The position numbers and the translations under genes are program-made. The notes below the pieces were generated by a model. The model ran no database searches and was not told where the DNA came from. It was given only the letters and a program-made list of their open reading frames with translations. Shown here in pieces: positions 53,905 through 62,124 of a stretch of DNA of 64,000 bases. The stretch is taken from positions 1 to 64,000 of the forward strand of contig CAVQXR010000003.1 of NCBI GenBank assembly GCA_963717955.1. The letters are read 5' to 3'. Every line of letters begins with the position of its first letter. Position 1 is the stretch's first letter. The stretch comes from CAVQXR01 sp963717955 (lineage in GTDB: Bacteria > Actinomycetota > Thermoleophilia > Gaiellales > Gaiellaceae).

Positions 53905-54079
53905 CGCTCGCTCCTCCGTCTCGAGGTTCCAACGGTTCGACGGGACCAGCCTGGCAAGCTCATCGAGCCCCTGCAGAGCGTGGTTCGTCCCGCGACCCGT
54001 GAAAGGGCTCCCTCCAGCGAAGATGGTCTTGTACATGGCCACCGGGGGCGGCCGATTCGGTTCGACACGGTGCTCGACC

Positions 54080-54174
54080 CGAGCTGGTGGATCGCTTCAG
54101 CGGCGACGTAAGGGGCAAGCAGGAAGAGCTGGATCGCGACGAGCCGCTGTGCCCGTGCTACGGCCGGCGCCGAG
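54080..54174 (-). pseudogene. CDF cation-efflux gene, inverted internal piece
   Basis: Minus strand reads APAVARAQRLVAIQLFLLAP and YVAAEAIHQLGS, matching the middle membrane helix of short CDF-family exporters (ARxLRLVxxSFFLLAAYVxxEA). The piece that should follow lies immediately beyond 54174 but on the plus strand. Thus the two neighbouring parts of one protein are in opposite orientation. Confidence 0.55.
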
Positions 54175-54484
54175 TTGGAGCGAACGTCCCGAAACAAGCT
54201 GGCTCGGAATCGCGCTCACGATCACGAGCCTCATCGGCATGCCCCTGCTCGGGAACGCCAAACGCCGCCTCGCCGACAGCTCGGCTCGCCGGCCACACGC
54301 GGTGAGGGCACCCAGAACCTGTTGGGCGCCTACCTCGCGGGCGCCGTCCTGATCGGCCTGCTCGGCACACGCTCTTCGGACTCTGGTGGCTCGACCCGCT
54401 CGCGGCGCTTCTCATCGCCGCCGTCGCGGTCCGCGAAGGCCGCGCCACCTGGCGCGGCGAAGGCTGTTGCGAGGACTGCTGCTG
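54175..54484 (+). pseudogene. CDF cation-efflux gene, C-terminal half, frameshifted
   Basis: Plus strand: ERPETSWLGIALTITSLIGM, PLLGNAKRRLADSSAR, then in the next frame TRGEGTQNLLGAYLAGAVLI with GLLG, then in the third frame TLFGLWWLDPLAALLIAAVA with VREGRATWRGEG and a final CCEDCC before TGA at 54482-54484. These are the last membrane helices of a cation-diffusion-facilitator-like exporter with a Cys-rich metal-binding tail. The N-terminal third is absent, so the gene is broken. Confidence 0.65.
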
Positions 54485-54537
54485 ACGGGCGCACGTCCCC
54501 AGACCCGAGCGCTTCAAGACGCTCTCGTGAGGGCGCT

Positions 54538-55722
54538 CAGGTACCGGCCCGCGGCGGTTCGACATGGCGGAAGAGCGCGTAGAGGCCGAGATCGTAGGCG
54601 CTCTTGATGGCGCCGGCGATGACGAACGGTGCGCCGAGTGAGACGGTGAGGATCGGGCCGGCCAGCAGCGGGCCGGCCGGGCGTACGAGGTAGCGCGCGG
54701 TGTTGGTGTAGACGGCGGCCGCGGTCCAGTTCGTCGGGGTAGACGACAGCCATCACATAGGCCTGCCGCGTCGGGACGTCCATCTGGCTGAGCGCGTACC
54801 TGGCGAGGAGGAGCGCGATGGCGGCCGACTCGCTGGGTGCGAACGGGATCGCGGCGAGCAGGATGTTGGAGGGGAGGTGGGTGAACACCATGGTGTTCAG
54901 CAGTCCGACGCGGCCGGCGAGCCGGACGGCGATCTGGAAGGAGCCGGCCTGGAGGAAGCCGATCGCGAAGAAGACGACTCCGAGCGTCGCGGTCGAGGTT
55001 CCCCAGGTCTCGGTGAACCAGTAGGCGAGAAACGCCTGGGTGACGAAGCCGCCGCCGAACGAGTCGAGCGCGAAGAGCCCGCTGAGCCGGCGCACGACGC
55101 CGCGCGATCGCTCGAGCGGCGGGCGGCGGGCGGGCCGCCGGGAGCGTCCTGGCTCCACCGCTGCCGTCAGACGGGCGGCGACGACGATCGCGGCTGCGGC
55201 TGCGATCGGATACGCGAGAAGGAGCCTCTGGGGCTCGACGTCGGTCACGCGCGTGCCGATCGCGGCGAGCGCCCCCAGCGAGCCGGCCAGCGTCGCGATC
55301 GTGTTGTAGGTGCCGAACAGGCGGGTCGTGTCGTGACCCTCGGCCGGCGAGGGGAGCATCGCCTGCTCGAGTGACGTGAACGGGCCGGACTCGACGACCT
55401 CGGTCGAGACGGTGCCGGTCAAGGCGGCGAGGACGAGCAGCCACACCGACCCGGTGAGCGCGAACACCGTGCCCGCGACGCCCATGGTGACGAGCAGGAC
55501 GATGTACCAGTGACGGCGTCCCAGCCGGTCGCCGAACCGCCCGATCGCGAGCGACATCAGCGCGGCGCCGGCAACCAGCGCGGCGAGCACGACCCCCACC
55601 TGGACGCCGGAGAAGCCGAGGTCGGCCAGGGTGACGCCGATCAGGACGCTCCCGAGCCCGTACGCGAACGCGCGCGCCGCCTGCACCAGCAGGATGCGAC
55701 GGGCGTCCGCGCTCAACGTCAC
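54538..55722 (-). CDS. MFS transporter linked to chromate-resistance gene, one frameshift
   Basis: Major-facilitator transporter of about 394 residues with about 12 helices. The GTG 55722 overlaps the upstream stop (GTGA). N-terminal half: LVQAARAFAYGLGSVLIGVT, SLAIGRFGDRLGRRHWYIVL (loop 2-3 motif G-x-DRxGRR), TGTVSTEVVESGPFTSLEQA. C-terminal half: FGGGFVTQAFLAYWFTETWG, LLNTMVFTHLPSNILLAAIP, YALSQMDVPTRQAYVMAVVY. After a shift near 54735 the end reads TAAAVYTNTARYLVRPAGPL and YDLGLYALFRHVEPP with TGA at 54538. A 180-bp copy of its middle lies at 42824-43010. Coupling to a ChrB-like gene suggests oxyanion export. Confidence 0.85.
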
Positions 55723-56165
55723 GGTTGCGCGTGCCCGGCCGCGACCTCGTGCGCGCACCAGGCATACAGGGCGTCGTAGACGGGCAGGCTCAGCTCGAGC
55801 TGGCGGTGGTCGTCGAGTCCGAGGAGGTGGAAGCCTTCCGCGACCGCGAGCAGCCCGCGCGATTGCGGCGTCACGTCCCGGTCGCCGCTCACGTCGGCGC
55901 CATGGACGATCCGCGCCAGCAGCTTCACGGCCGGATCCTCGATCGCGTACTCGTCGACGAGCACCTCGAAGGTGCAGAGCCCGTCCCGGTGGGTATAGGT
56001 CGCTCCCGGCGTGTCGAACGAGCGGGCGCCCTCACGCTCGGCCGTCTCCAGCACCTGATCGGCCGGGACGTACACGAACTCGGCGTCAGGGTCGATGAAC
56101 TTCTTGATGAGCCACGGGCACGCAATCCGATCGGTCTTCGGCCGCTCACGGGTGACCCATCTCAC
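55719..56165 (-). CDS. ChrB-type chromate resistance protein (C-terminal domain only)
   Basis: Intact 148-residue protein matching the chromate-resistance (Chrome_Resist/ChrB C-terminal) domain: MRWVTRERPKTDRIACPWLI, KKFIDPDAEFVYVPADQVLE, GARSFDTPGATYTHRDGLCT and FEVLVDEYAIEDPAVKLLAR. Conserved His/Cys/Asp residues could bind metal. The N-terminal regulatory ChrB region is absent. No ChrA transporter is next to it; instead an MFS gene overlaps by 4 bp, an arrangement that recurs in actinobacteria and proteobacteria. Confidence 0.88.
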   Translation of the reverse strand: MRWVTRERPKTDRIACPWLIKKFIDPDAEFVYVPADQVLETAEREGARSFDTPGATYTHRDGLCTFEVLVDEYAIEDPAVKLLARIVHGADVSGDRDVTPQSRGLLAVAEGFHLLGLDDHRQLELSLPVYDALYAWCAHEVAAGHAQP

Positions 56166-56332
56166 GAGACGCTCCCTTCAGTCGTGCTGCCCAGATCGGG
56201 ACGTCGCGACAGACGGCGACGACCGCTCCCGAACCCCATGACACGGACCTGCGGCATTCGGTTGGCCCCCGCGCCGACCGCCTGGAGGTCGCGGAGCATG
56301 GCGCGCTCGCCGCCAGATGACGGAAGATTGCG

Positions 56333-57091
56333 CTACACGACGCCGCGAGCCGTCCAGGCTCGCGCGGTGAGCACGAACGGTGCGTCGGGGAGGCCGGCGC
56401 GACAGGATTCTCGGAGCTGCGCTCGGTGGTGCACGTCGAGCCCGGCCACGTAGGAGCCTGCGGGGCCGACGCCGAGGGTGAACGGCTCCCACCATTCCTC
56501 GAAGCTCGGGTGCTCGACGCTCACAGAGAGCGCTGACTCCTCGATCTCGCGCAGGCCTGTCGACTCGAGCAGCTGCGCCAGGTCGCCTTCGCGGGAGCCC
56601 ATGAGGCGCGACTCGTCCCGCACCCCGGGATCGATCGTCCGCGCTGCCTCCCACAGCGGGCTGAGCGGCCCCCGACCACCGGCGTGATCCCAGACGCAGG
56701 CCGCAACCACACCACCAGGTCGCGTGACCCGCCTCATCTCGGCGAGTCCTGCGGACGGGCTCGACATGAAGTGGACGACGAGCTGCGCCAGGGACGCGTC
56801 GAACGACCGATCCGGGAAGGGGAGTTGCTCCGCGGGCGCTTGTCTGACGTCGACCTCGGGGTTGCGGGCGCGAGCAGCCGCGACGAACGACTCGGACGGA
56901 TCGACGGCCGACACGGCGCCGGGCCCTACCCGCGCGACCAGCTCGGCCGTGAGCGCGCCGGGCCCACAGCCCACGTCGAGCACCCGCTGACCGCCGGTGA
57001 TCCCGGCGACGTCCGCAAGCTGCGGTGACAGCAAGACCGAGTACCGGCCCATGAAGCGGTCATACGCATCCGCAGAGACGTCGAAGCTCAC
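56333..57091 (-). CDS. class I SAM-dependent methyltransferase
   Basis: Intact 252-residue methyltransferase of the UbiE/type-11 group: FDVSADAYDRFMGRYSVLLS, VLDVGCGPGALTAELVARVG (motif I), VSAVDPSESFVAAARARNPE, QAPAEQLPFPDRSFDASLAQ (motif II) and MRRVTRPGGVVAACVWDHAG (motif III). The C-terminal half is alpha/beta and substrate-specific, here unassigned. Substrate unknown; small-molecule O- or C-methylation is most common for this group. No operon partner is evident. Confidence 0.88.
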   Translation of the reverse strand: MSFDVSADAYDRFMGRYSVLLSPQLADVAGITGGQRVLDVGCGPGALTAELVARVGPGAVSAVDPSESFVAAARARNPEVDVRQAPAEQLPFPDRSFDASLAQLVVHFMSSPSAGLAEMRRVTRPGGVVAACVWDHAGGRGPLSPLWEAARTIDPGVRDESRLMGSREGDLAQLLESTGLREIEESALSVSVEHPSFEEWWEPFTLGVGPAGSYVAGLDVHHRAQLRESCRAGLPDAPFVLTARAWTARGVV

Positions 57092-57284
57092 GGGCGCAAA
57101 TCTAGCTCCCTACTGGGCCGGCGATGCTTCGCGCCTGCGTCACGCGGTGTGTCGGCAGGCGCCGGGCGGCCTGATGGATCCCGTCGCCCGGGCGGAGGGC
57201 CGCAAGGTCGGAGAGGAGGAAGCCGCCCGCCCGGGCGCCCTCCTCCTCGCAGCCCCTGGTCACCGTGTATTCCGGTCTCGCCGA

Positions 57285-57695
57285 TCAGGCCCGGCCGGAA
57301 GCCCCCTTCCAGCGGGTCGTGAGCGCCCAGATCACCCAGACGGCGAGCGCGATGGTCAGCAGCGACCACCACGGGTAATAGGGGATGTAGAAGAAGTTCG
57401 CGATCGCGGAGAGAGCCGCCAGGACGATCGCGAGAATCCGGGCCCACCCCTTGCCGGACATGACCGCCATGCCCCCGAGCACGACCAGGACTCCCATGAC
57501 CAGGTGGATCCATCCCCAGCCCGTGACGTCGAACTCCAGGAAGTAGTTCGGCGTGACGACGACGAACGTGTCCTCGATGAGCGCCGCCAGGCCCTGCATC
57601 GCCTGGAAGATGCCGATCAGGATCATCACCACGCCCGCGAACAGGACCGCTCCGGTGGCCCACCTGCTCGGCTCTTCGTATTGCATCTCTGACAT
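57285..57695 (-). CDS. four-helix membrane protein (DUF7144-like)
   Basis: Intact 136-residue integral membrane protein with four hydrophobic helices: WATGAVLFAGVVMILIGIFQ, WGWIHLVMGVLVVLGGMAVM, ILAIVLAALSAIANFFYIPY and LLTIALAVWVIWALTT. The order and loops (LAALIEDTFVVVTPNYFLEF, YIPYYPWW) match the actinobacterial DUF7144 family, function unknown. Ribosome site GAGGAGG is well placed upstream of 57695. Confidence 0.82.
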   Translation of the reverse strand: MSEMQYEEPSRWATGAVLFAGVVMILIGIFQAMQGLAALIEDTFVVVTPNYFLEFDVTGWGWIHLVMGVLVVLGGMAVMSGKGWARILAIVLAALSAIANFFYIPYYPWWSLLTIALAVWVIWALTTRWKGASGRA

Positions 57696-57967
57696 CTGGC
57701 CTCCTCTTCAACTGTCGTGTTCGCGACCCGCTCCGAGGAGCGCGACTCGCATCCAGCTCAGGCTATGTTGCTACCTGTCTCGGACATCCGCGTCATCACG
57801 GATCGTTGTCCGCGGGAACCCGCACGCGCGGCCCGGAGGGAGTCGAGGCCCCCTCCGGTGCGCACGGCGGCCACAGGCTCCGGTCCGGCCCGCGCCCCCA
57901 CGCGGCGCGAGGTCCTGAACGGCCGCAGCTTCAGCAGCACCGGCCGTCCGCGATCTTCTGATCGCGC

Positions 57968-58291
57968 CTAGCTCTCCTCCTCGAGCTCGGCGAGCTCGAT
58001 CGCGAGCCCCAGCGCCCGTGCGATGTTCCCGGTCGCGGCCACGACCCGAGCCGTGCCGACGATCGGAGCGACGGCGGTGAGCACGCCCTGCACGTCCTCC
58101 AGCTCGAGGCCGACCTCGCGTGCCGCACCGAGATTCAACAGGTACGAGGCCGGGGGCGCGTCTACGGAAACGAGAGCGGCGATGCGCACGAGCATCAGCG
58201 TCTGCTCGTCGAGATTGCACGCCTTGAGCGAGTCTGCGGTCATCGCGGTGATCAGGTCGCGCAGCGGCGCCTCGCTCGATGCCTCCGACAT
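57968..58291 (-). CDS. carboxymuconolactone decarboxylase (CMD)-family protein
   Basis: Intact 107-residue CMD/AhpD-like helical protein: DEQTLMLVRIAALVSVDAPP, ASYLLNLGAAREVGLELEDV, QGVLTAVAPIVGTARVVAAT. The Cys-x-x-Cys pair of AhpD-type peroxidases is absent, so it belongs to the non-redox branch; a true decarboxylase role is not shown. Start ATG 58291 has AAAGGAGC upstream. Divergent from the TauE-like exporter (188 bp). Confidence 0.85.
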   Translation of the reverse strand: MSEASSEAPLRDLITAMTADSLKACNLDEQTLMLVRIAALVSVDAPPASYLLNLGAAREVGLELEDVQGVLTAVAPIVGTARVVAATGNIARALGLAIELAELEEES

Positions 58292-58479
58292 TGGATGCTC
58301 CTTTCCGAGGGGTGGACTTCGAGCCCGACGATATCGTGAGCCGGCGCACGGCGACGGCAGGAGCTGTGGCTCGAGCGCACGCGCCTCTGATCTCTGGAGG
58401 CTCCTCGCCGCGCTACCTCGGGCGGCGGTGCCTCTGGTGGACTGCTACAAGAACGTGTCGGCGGAGCTGCCGGCGGCTC

Positions 58480-59373
58480 ATGACCTGGCAACTGTCTCTC
58501 ACCGGCCTGCTCGTCGGCATTCTCGTCGGCATCACGGGCATGGGCGGCGGCTCCCTGATGACGCCGATGCTCGTCCTCTTCCTCGGGTTCAGCCCCACGG
58601 CGGCCATCGGTACCGACATCCTCCACGGGGCGATCTTCAAATCGGTGGGCGCCTGGCGCCAGCGGACGCTCGGCAACGTCGGGGCCCGGCTGTCAGGGTG
58701 GATGCTCCTCGGCAGCGCGCCGATGTCGCTCGCAGGCGTGGCGCTGGCGACCTATCTCGGGCGAACCTACGGCGACAGCGTCGAGTCGGTCGGAGGGCAG
58801 ATCCTCGGCGTCGCACTGCTCCTCGGCGGCGCGGGCCTGTTGCTGAAGACCTTCTTCTTCCGGTCGTCGGCGAAGCGGGTCGATGGCATCAGGCTGACGA
58901 ACCGCGACCGGGCCGTCGCCTTCACGATCGGCCTCTTCGGCGGTTTCATGGTCGGCCTCACGTCCGTCGGGAGCGGCGTTTTCTTCGGGCTGACGCTGCT
59001 GCTCGCGTTTCCCCTGAAGTCGGCGAAGGTCGTCGGCACGGACATCTTCCACGCGGCCGCGCTCCTGTGGGTCGCCGGCATCGGGCACCTCAGCGCGGGC
59101 AACGTCGACATGGGGGCGGTCGGCTGGCTCCTGATCGGGTCGATCCCGGGCGTGCTGATCGGCAGCCAGTTCACGGTGCGCATGCCCGAGCCCATCTTGC
59201 GCGGCGTGCTCGCGACCACGCTTACGGTGGCCGGGATCAAGCTCCTCGACGTCCCGGGCGCGAACGCGATCGTGATCACGTTCCTCGTCGCGGGCTTCCT
59301 CGCGTCCGCCGTCTACGGGATCCGCCTGCTCACCCGCCGGCGTGCGGCGATCCCGGGCGGCGAGCCTGGCTAG
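58480..59373 (+). CDS. sulfite/anion exporter, TauE/SafE family
   Basis: Intact 297-residue membrane protein with about eight helices in two repeats: LLVGILVGITGMGGGSLMTP and FGGFMVGLTSVGSGVFFGLT carry the paired G-x-G-GG/GSG motifs of TauE/SafE. Others: AAIGTDILHGAIFKSVGAWR and KVVGTDIFHAAALLWVAGIG, IPGVLIGSQFTVRMPEPILR. Start ATG 58480; the frame is open to 58279 but those residues are not membrane-like. Substrates of the family include sulfite, sulfoacetate and other organosulfonates. The sulfate importer at 48.8-52.5 kb makes a sulfur role reasonable. Confidence 0.88.
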   Translation: MTWQLSLTGLLVGILVGITGMGGGSLMTPMLVLFLGFSPTAAIGTDILHGAIFKSVGAWRQRTLGNVGARLSGWMLLGSAPMSLAGVALATYLGRTYGDSVESVGGQILGVALLLGGAGLLLKTFFFRSSAKRVDGIRLTNRDRAVAFTIGLFGGFMVGLTSVGSGVFFGLTLLLAFPLKSAKVVGTDIFHAAALLWVAGIGHLSAGNVDMGAVGWLLIGSIPGVLIGSQFTVRMPEPILRGVLATTLTVAGIKLLDVPGANAIVITFLVAGFLASAVYGIRLLTRRRAAIPGGEPG

Positions 59374-59514
59374 CCAGGTCGGTCCAGGCGCACGCCCGCT
59401 GTGCCCCCGGCGAGGCGGCCGGAGACATCTCCGAAACGCTCGCAGGAAAGTTGCCCGAGAGGGTGAACTTGTGCGCCAAACCCATCTCGTTCGCAACGTG
59501 AGGAAGGGAGAGGA

Positions 59515-62052
59515 ATGAGCGGAAACGGAGTGAGGAGAGGACGCCGGAAGCTGGCGTTGTTCGCGACGCTTGCTGCCGCGTTCGGGGTGTTTCTGTCGTT
59601 TGGGGCCGGGTCGGCCTCGGCGGCGGCGTCGTGCACCCAGTTCGGCAACGACATCGAGATCGACCTGCTGGGTGATACGGCGGTGGTGACGAAGGGTTCC
59701 GGGTCGCGCATCATGGTCAACGGTGTCCAGTGTGGCCTGGCGACGACGTCGAACACGACCTATATCGCTGTGGACGCGGACGGTCCTACGACCGCTGCCG
59801 ACACGCTGGTGATCGACCTGTCGGGCGGCGATTTCGAGCCGAGCGCCGACACGCCCGATGACAACGACGACGACCAGACGGGAACCGAGGGCAAGAACGA
59901 CCTCGAGTTCCTGCTCAACGAGGTCGAGCACGTGTCGGTGGTCGGGAACTCCTCCGACGACAAGATCACGCTCGGCGCCGGTGACGAGATCAACAACGGC
60001 GTCTTCTACTTCGGTGACAACAACTGGCACGGGTTCATCAACCTGAACGACGACGAGGACGCCGACGTCTGGGATGACGCCGACTTCCGCTGCGACGCGC
60101 AGGCGTGGATCTGGGGTGCGGTCAGCGACGGGAACGGTTCGGTGTCGGTCGAGGGTGCCCTCGGGGACGACGAGATCTCCGCCGAGGGTAGTCACGGCAC
60201 CGGCCCGCCTGTCGGGTCTGATCAGTGTCCGGGCACCGAGGACGAGGTTGGTGTGCTGCTTTCGGGCGGCCCGGGCAACGACGACATCCAGGGCGGTGAC
60301 GGCAACGACATTCTGCGTGGCGGCCCCGGTGACGACGTGCTCGACGGCAACGATTCCGGTGAGACGGTGTTCGGGTCGGAGTGCGAGGTCGAGATGGACA
60401 TCGCGACCGGCCAGCTCGAGCTGCCGGGGGATCTCGACGGTGACTGGGTGGACTACTCGGGTGCTGTGGGCCCGATGATCGTCAATCTCGATCCGGGTGA
60501 GCTGCATCCGGGTGTGGCGACCGGTGAGGGCACCGATGTGCTGCAGAACATCGAGAACATCATCGGTTCCGCGGCGGGTGACACCCTGTCGGGTGACAAC
60601 CTCAACAACAACATCGTCGGTCTTGCCGGCAACGACACGATCGCCGGTGATGCCGGGAACGATTGTGAGTGGGGCAACGACGGCGATGACACGTTCAACG
60701 AGAACGAGGGCACCTCGATCGCCGAGGGCGGCACCGGCACGAACAACGGTTCCGACCTGATCGTCGGCGGTGCCGGGCTCGATGACACGATCACCTATTC
60801 GGCCCGCTCGACGCGTGTCGTCGTCTACCTCGATCCGATGCCTCAGGAGGCCGAGGTCGAGAACAGCGACGACTGTGAGTGGGAGAACGACGGTGAGCGT
60901 GCGGGCGGTGGCGGTGCGAACGAGTCGCAGGAGCGTGACGGTGCCGACCTGAACGGTGACGGTGACTCGTGGGATGCGACCGACGAGGGCGACTGTGTGT
61001 TCCTCGATGTCGAGAACGCGGTCGGCGGGTCGGGCAACGACATCCTGTTCGCGGCCTACACCAACAACCGGGCCGACAACGAGTTCACCGGCAACGGTGG
61101 CAACGATCTGATGATCTCCGGTGCCGGCAACGACACCTTCCATGAGGGGTCGGCGATGAACGGTGCCGACGACATGGACGGTGGCACCGGCTCTGACACC
61201 TGCGACTACAGCGGCCGCTCGAACGCGGTCAACGTGTCGCTGGACGGTGTCGACAACGACGGTGAGGCCGGCGAGGGCGACAACTGCGGCGGCCTCTTCG
61301 TCGGCGATGTGCCTTCGCGTGCCGCCGGTGGCGGTGACGAGGGCAATCCGCAGTCGGGCCAGAACGTCGAGAACATCAACGGCGGCACTGGTGCTGACCA
61401 GCTGGTCGGCTCGTCTGCCGGCAACGTGATCAACGGCAACGAGGGCAACGACGCCCTGACCGGTGGCGGGTCGACCGACACCCTGAACGGTGGTGGCGGT
61501 GACGACTGGCTGTCCGGCGGTGACGGCAACGACGCGTTGAACGGTGGCGAGGGCACGGACACGGGCGACTACTCCGGCGCTGGCGCCGGCGGTGTCGGCG
61601 TGACCGTGAACCTGACCACGGGTGCGGCGTCGGGTGACGGCAACGACACCCTGTCCGGGCTCGAGAACGCCAACGGCTCCTCGTTCGCCGACAACATGCG
61701 CGGCGACGCGGGCCCGAACCTGCTCAACGGCAAGGGCGGTCCCGATGCCATCCAGGGCAGCGGCGATGCCGACACGATCAACGGCGGTGCCGCCGACGAC
61801 GAGATCAGCGGTGGTGCCGGTGACGACAAGATGTCGGGCCAGAATGGCAACGACACGATGCGTGGCAACGCCGGCAACGACAACCTCAACGGAGGTAACG
61901 GCGCTGACACGGCGTACGGTGGCAAGGGCAACGACACCCTCGCGGGTGGTGCCAACAGGGACTGGTTGGGCGGCCAGGCCGGCACTGACCGGTGCAACCC
62001 CGGAGCCCCCGGCCTTGGAAACGGCGACGTGGTGGTTGGCTGCGAGAGCTAA
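59515..62052 (+). CDS. secreted RTX-type calcium-binding repeat protein
   Basis: Intact 845-residue exported protein. Start ATG 59515 with GGAAGGGAGAGGA upstream. Signal peptide of about 37 residues: KLALFATLAAAFGVFLSFG with cleavage near ASA-AA. Residues ~40-230: acidic domain with CTQFGNDIEIDLLGDTAVV. RTX nonapeptides (GGxGxDxUx) in several blocks: GGPGNDDIQGGDGNDILRGG (about 260-280), NGNEGNDALTGGGSTDTLNG, SGGDGNDALNGGEGTDTGDY, SGGAGDDKMSGQNGNDTMRG and AYGGKGNDTLAGG (about 640-820). C-terminal pair CNPGAPGLGNGDVVVGC closes the protein. With a Sec signal it differs from type I-secreted RTX toxins; Ca2+-stabilised cell-surface or matrix protein is likely. Codon usage is rich in GGT/GAC repeats; strong terminator follows. 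Confidence 0.92.
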   Translation: MSGNGVRRGRRKLALFATLAAAFGVFLSFGAGSASAAASCTQFGNDIEIDLLGDTAVVTKGSGSRIMVNGVQCGLATTSNTTYIAVDADGPTTAADTLVIDLSGGDFEPSADTPDDNDDDQTGTEGKNDLEFLLNEVEHVSVVGNSSDDKITLGAGDEINNGVFYFGDNNWHGFINLNDDEDADVWDDADFRCDAQAWIWGAVSDGNGSVSVEGALGDDEISAEGSHGTGPPVGSDQCPGTEDEVGVLLSGGPGNDDIQGGDGNDILRGGPGDDVLDGNDSGETVFGSECEVEMDIATGQLELPGDLDGDWVDYSGAVGPMIVNLDPGELHPGVATGEGTDVLQNIENIIGSAAGDTLSGDNLNNNIVGLAGNDTIAGDAGNDCEWGNDGDDTFNENEGTSIAEGGTGTNNGSDLIVGGAGLDDTITYSARSTRVVVYLDPMPQEAEVENSDDCEWENDGERAGGGGANESQERDGADLNGDGDSWDATDEGDCVFLDVENAVGGSGNDILFAAYTNNRADNEFTGNGGNDLMISGAGNDTFHEGSAMNGADDMDGGTGSDTCDYSGRSNAVNVSLDGVDNDGEAGEGDNCGGLFVGDVPSRAAGGGDEGNPQSGQNVENINGGTGADQLVGSSAGNVINGNEGNDALTGGGSTDTLNGGGGDDWLSGGDGNDALNGGEGTDTGDYSGAGAGGVGVTVNLTTGAASGDGNDTLSGLENANGSSFADNMRGDAGPNLLNGKGGPDAIQGSGDADTINGGAADDEISGGAGDDKMSGQNGNDTMRGNAGNDNLNGGNGADTAYGGKGNDTLAGGANRDWLGGQAGTDRCNPGAPGLGNGDVVVGCES

Positions 62053-62088
62053 CCGGCTGTAGCCGAAACGACGACGAACACTGGACGA

Positions 62089-62119
62089 AGAGGGGGGCCG
62101 GAGCAATCCGGCCCCCTCT
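62089..62119 (+). terminator. terminator hairpin after RTX gene
   Basis: GAGGGGGGCCGGA-GCAA-TCCGGCCCCCTCTC, an 11-bp stem with one bulged G, followed by GTTGCT. 37 bp after the RTX stop and convergent with the SIS gene, so it can end both transcripts. Confidence 0.85.
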
Positions 62120-62124
62120 CGTTG

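Noticed and set aside
53889..54197. 102-codon minus-strand frame as an intact membrane protein upstream of the DHFR-like gene
   Set aside because: Only its first part (RAQRLVAIQLFLLAPYVAAE) is protein-like and matches an internal piece of CDF exporters; the rest is antisense of non-coding sequence.
59515..62052. CRISPR-like periodicity in the RTX gene
   Set aside because: The repeats are short, coding, variable and in frame (GGxGxDxUx nonapeptides); no spacer/repeat structure.
58693..62106. 1137-codon minus-strand frame opposite the TauE and RTX genes
   Set aside because: Low-complexity Val/Ala/Arg translation, exactly antisense to repeats in the RTX gene; no motifs and no ribosome site.
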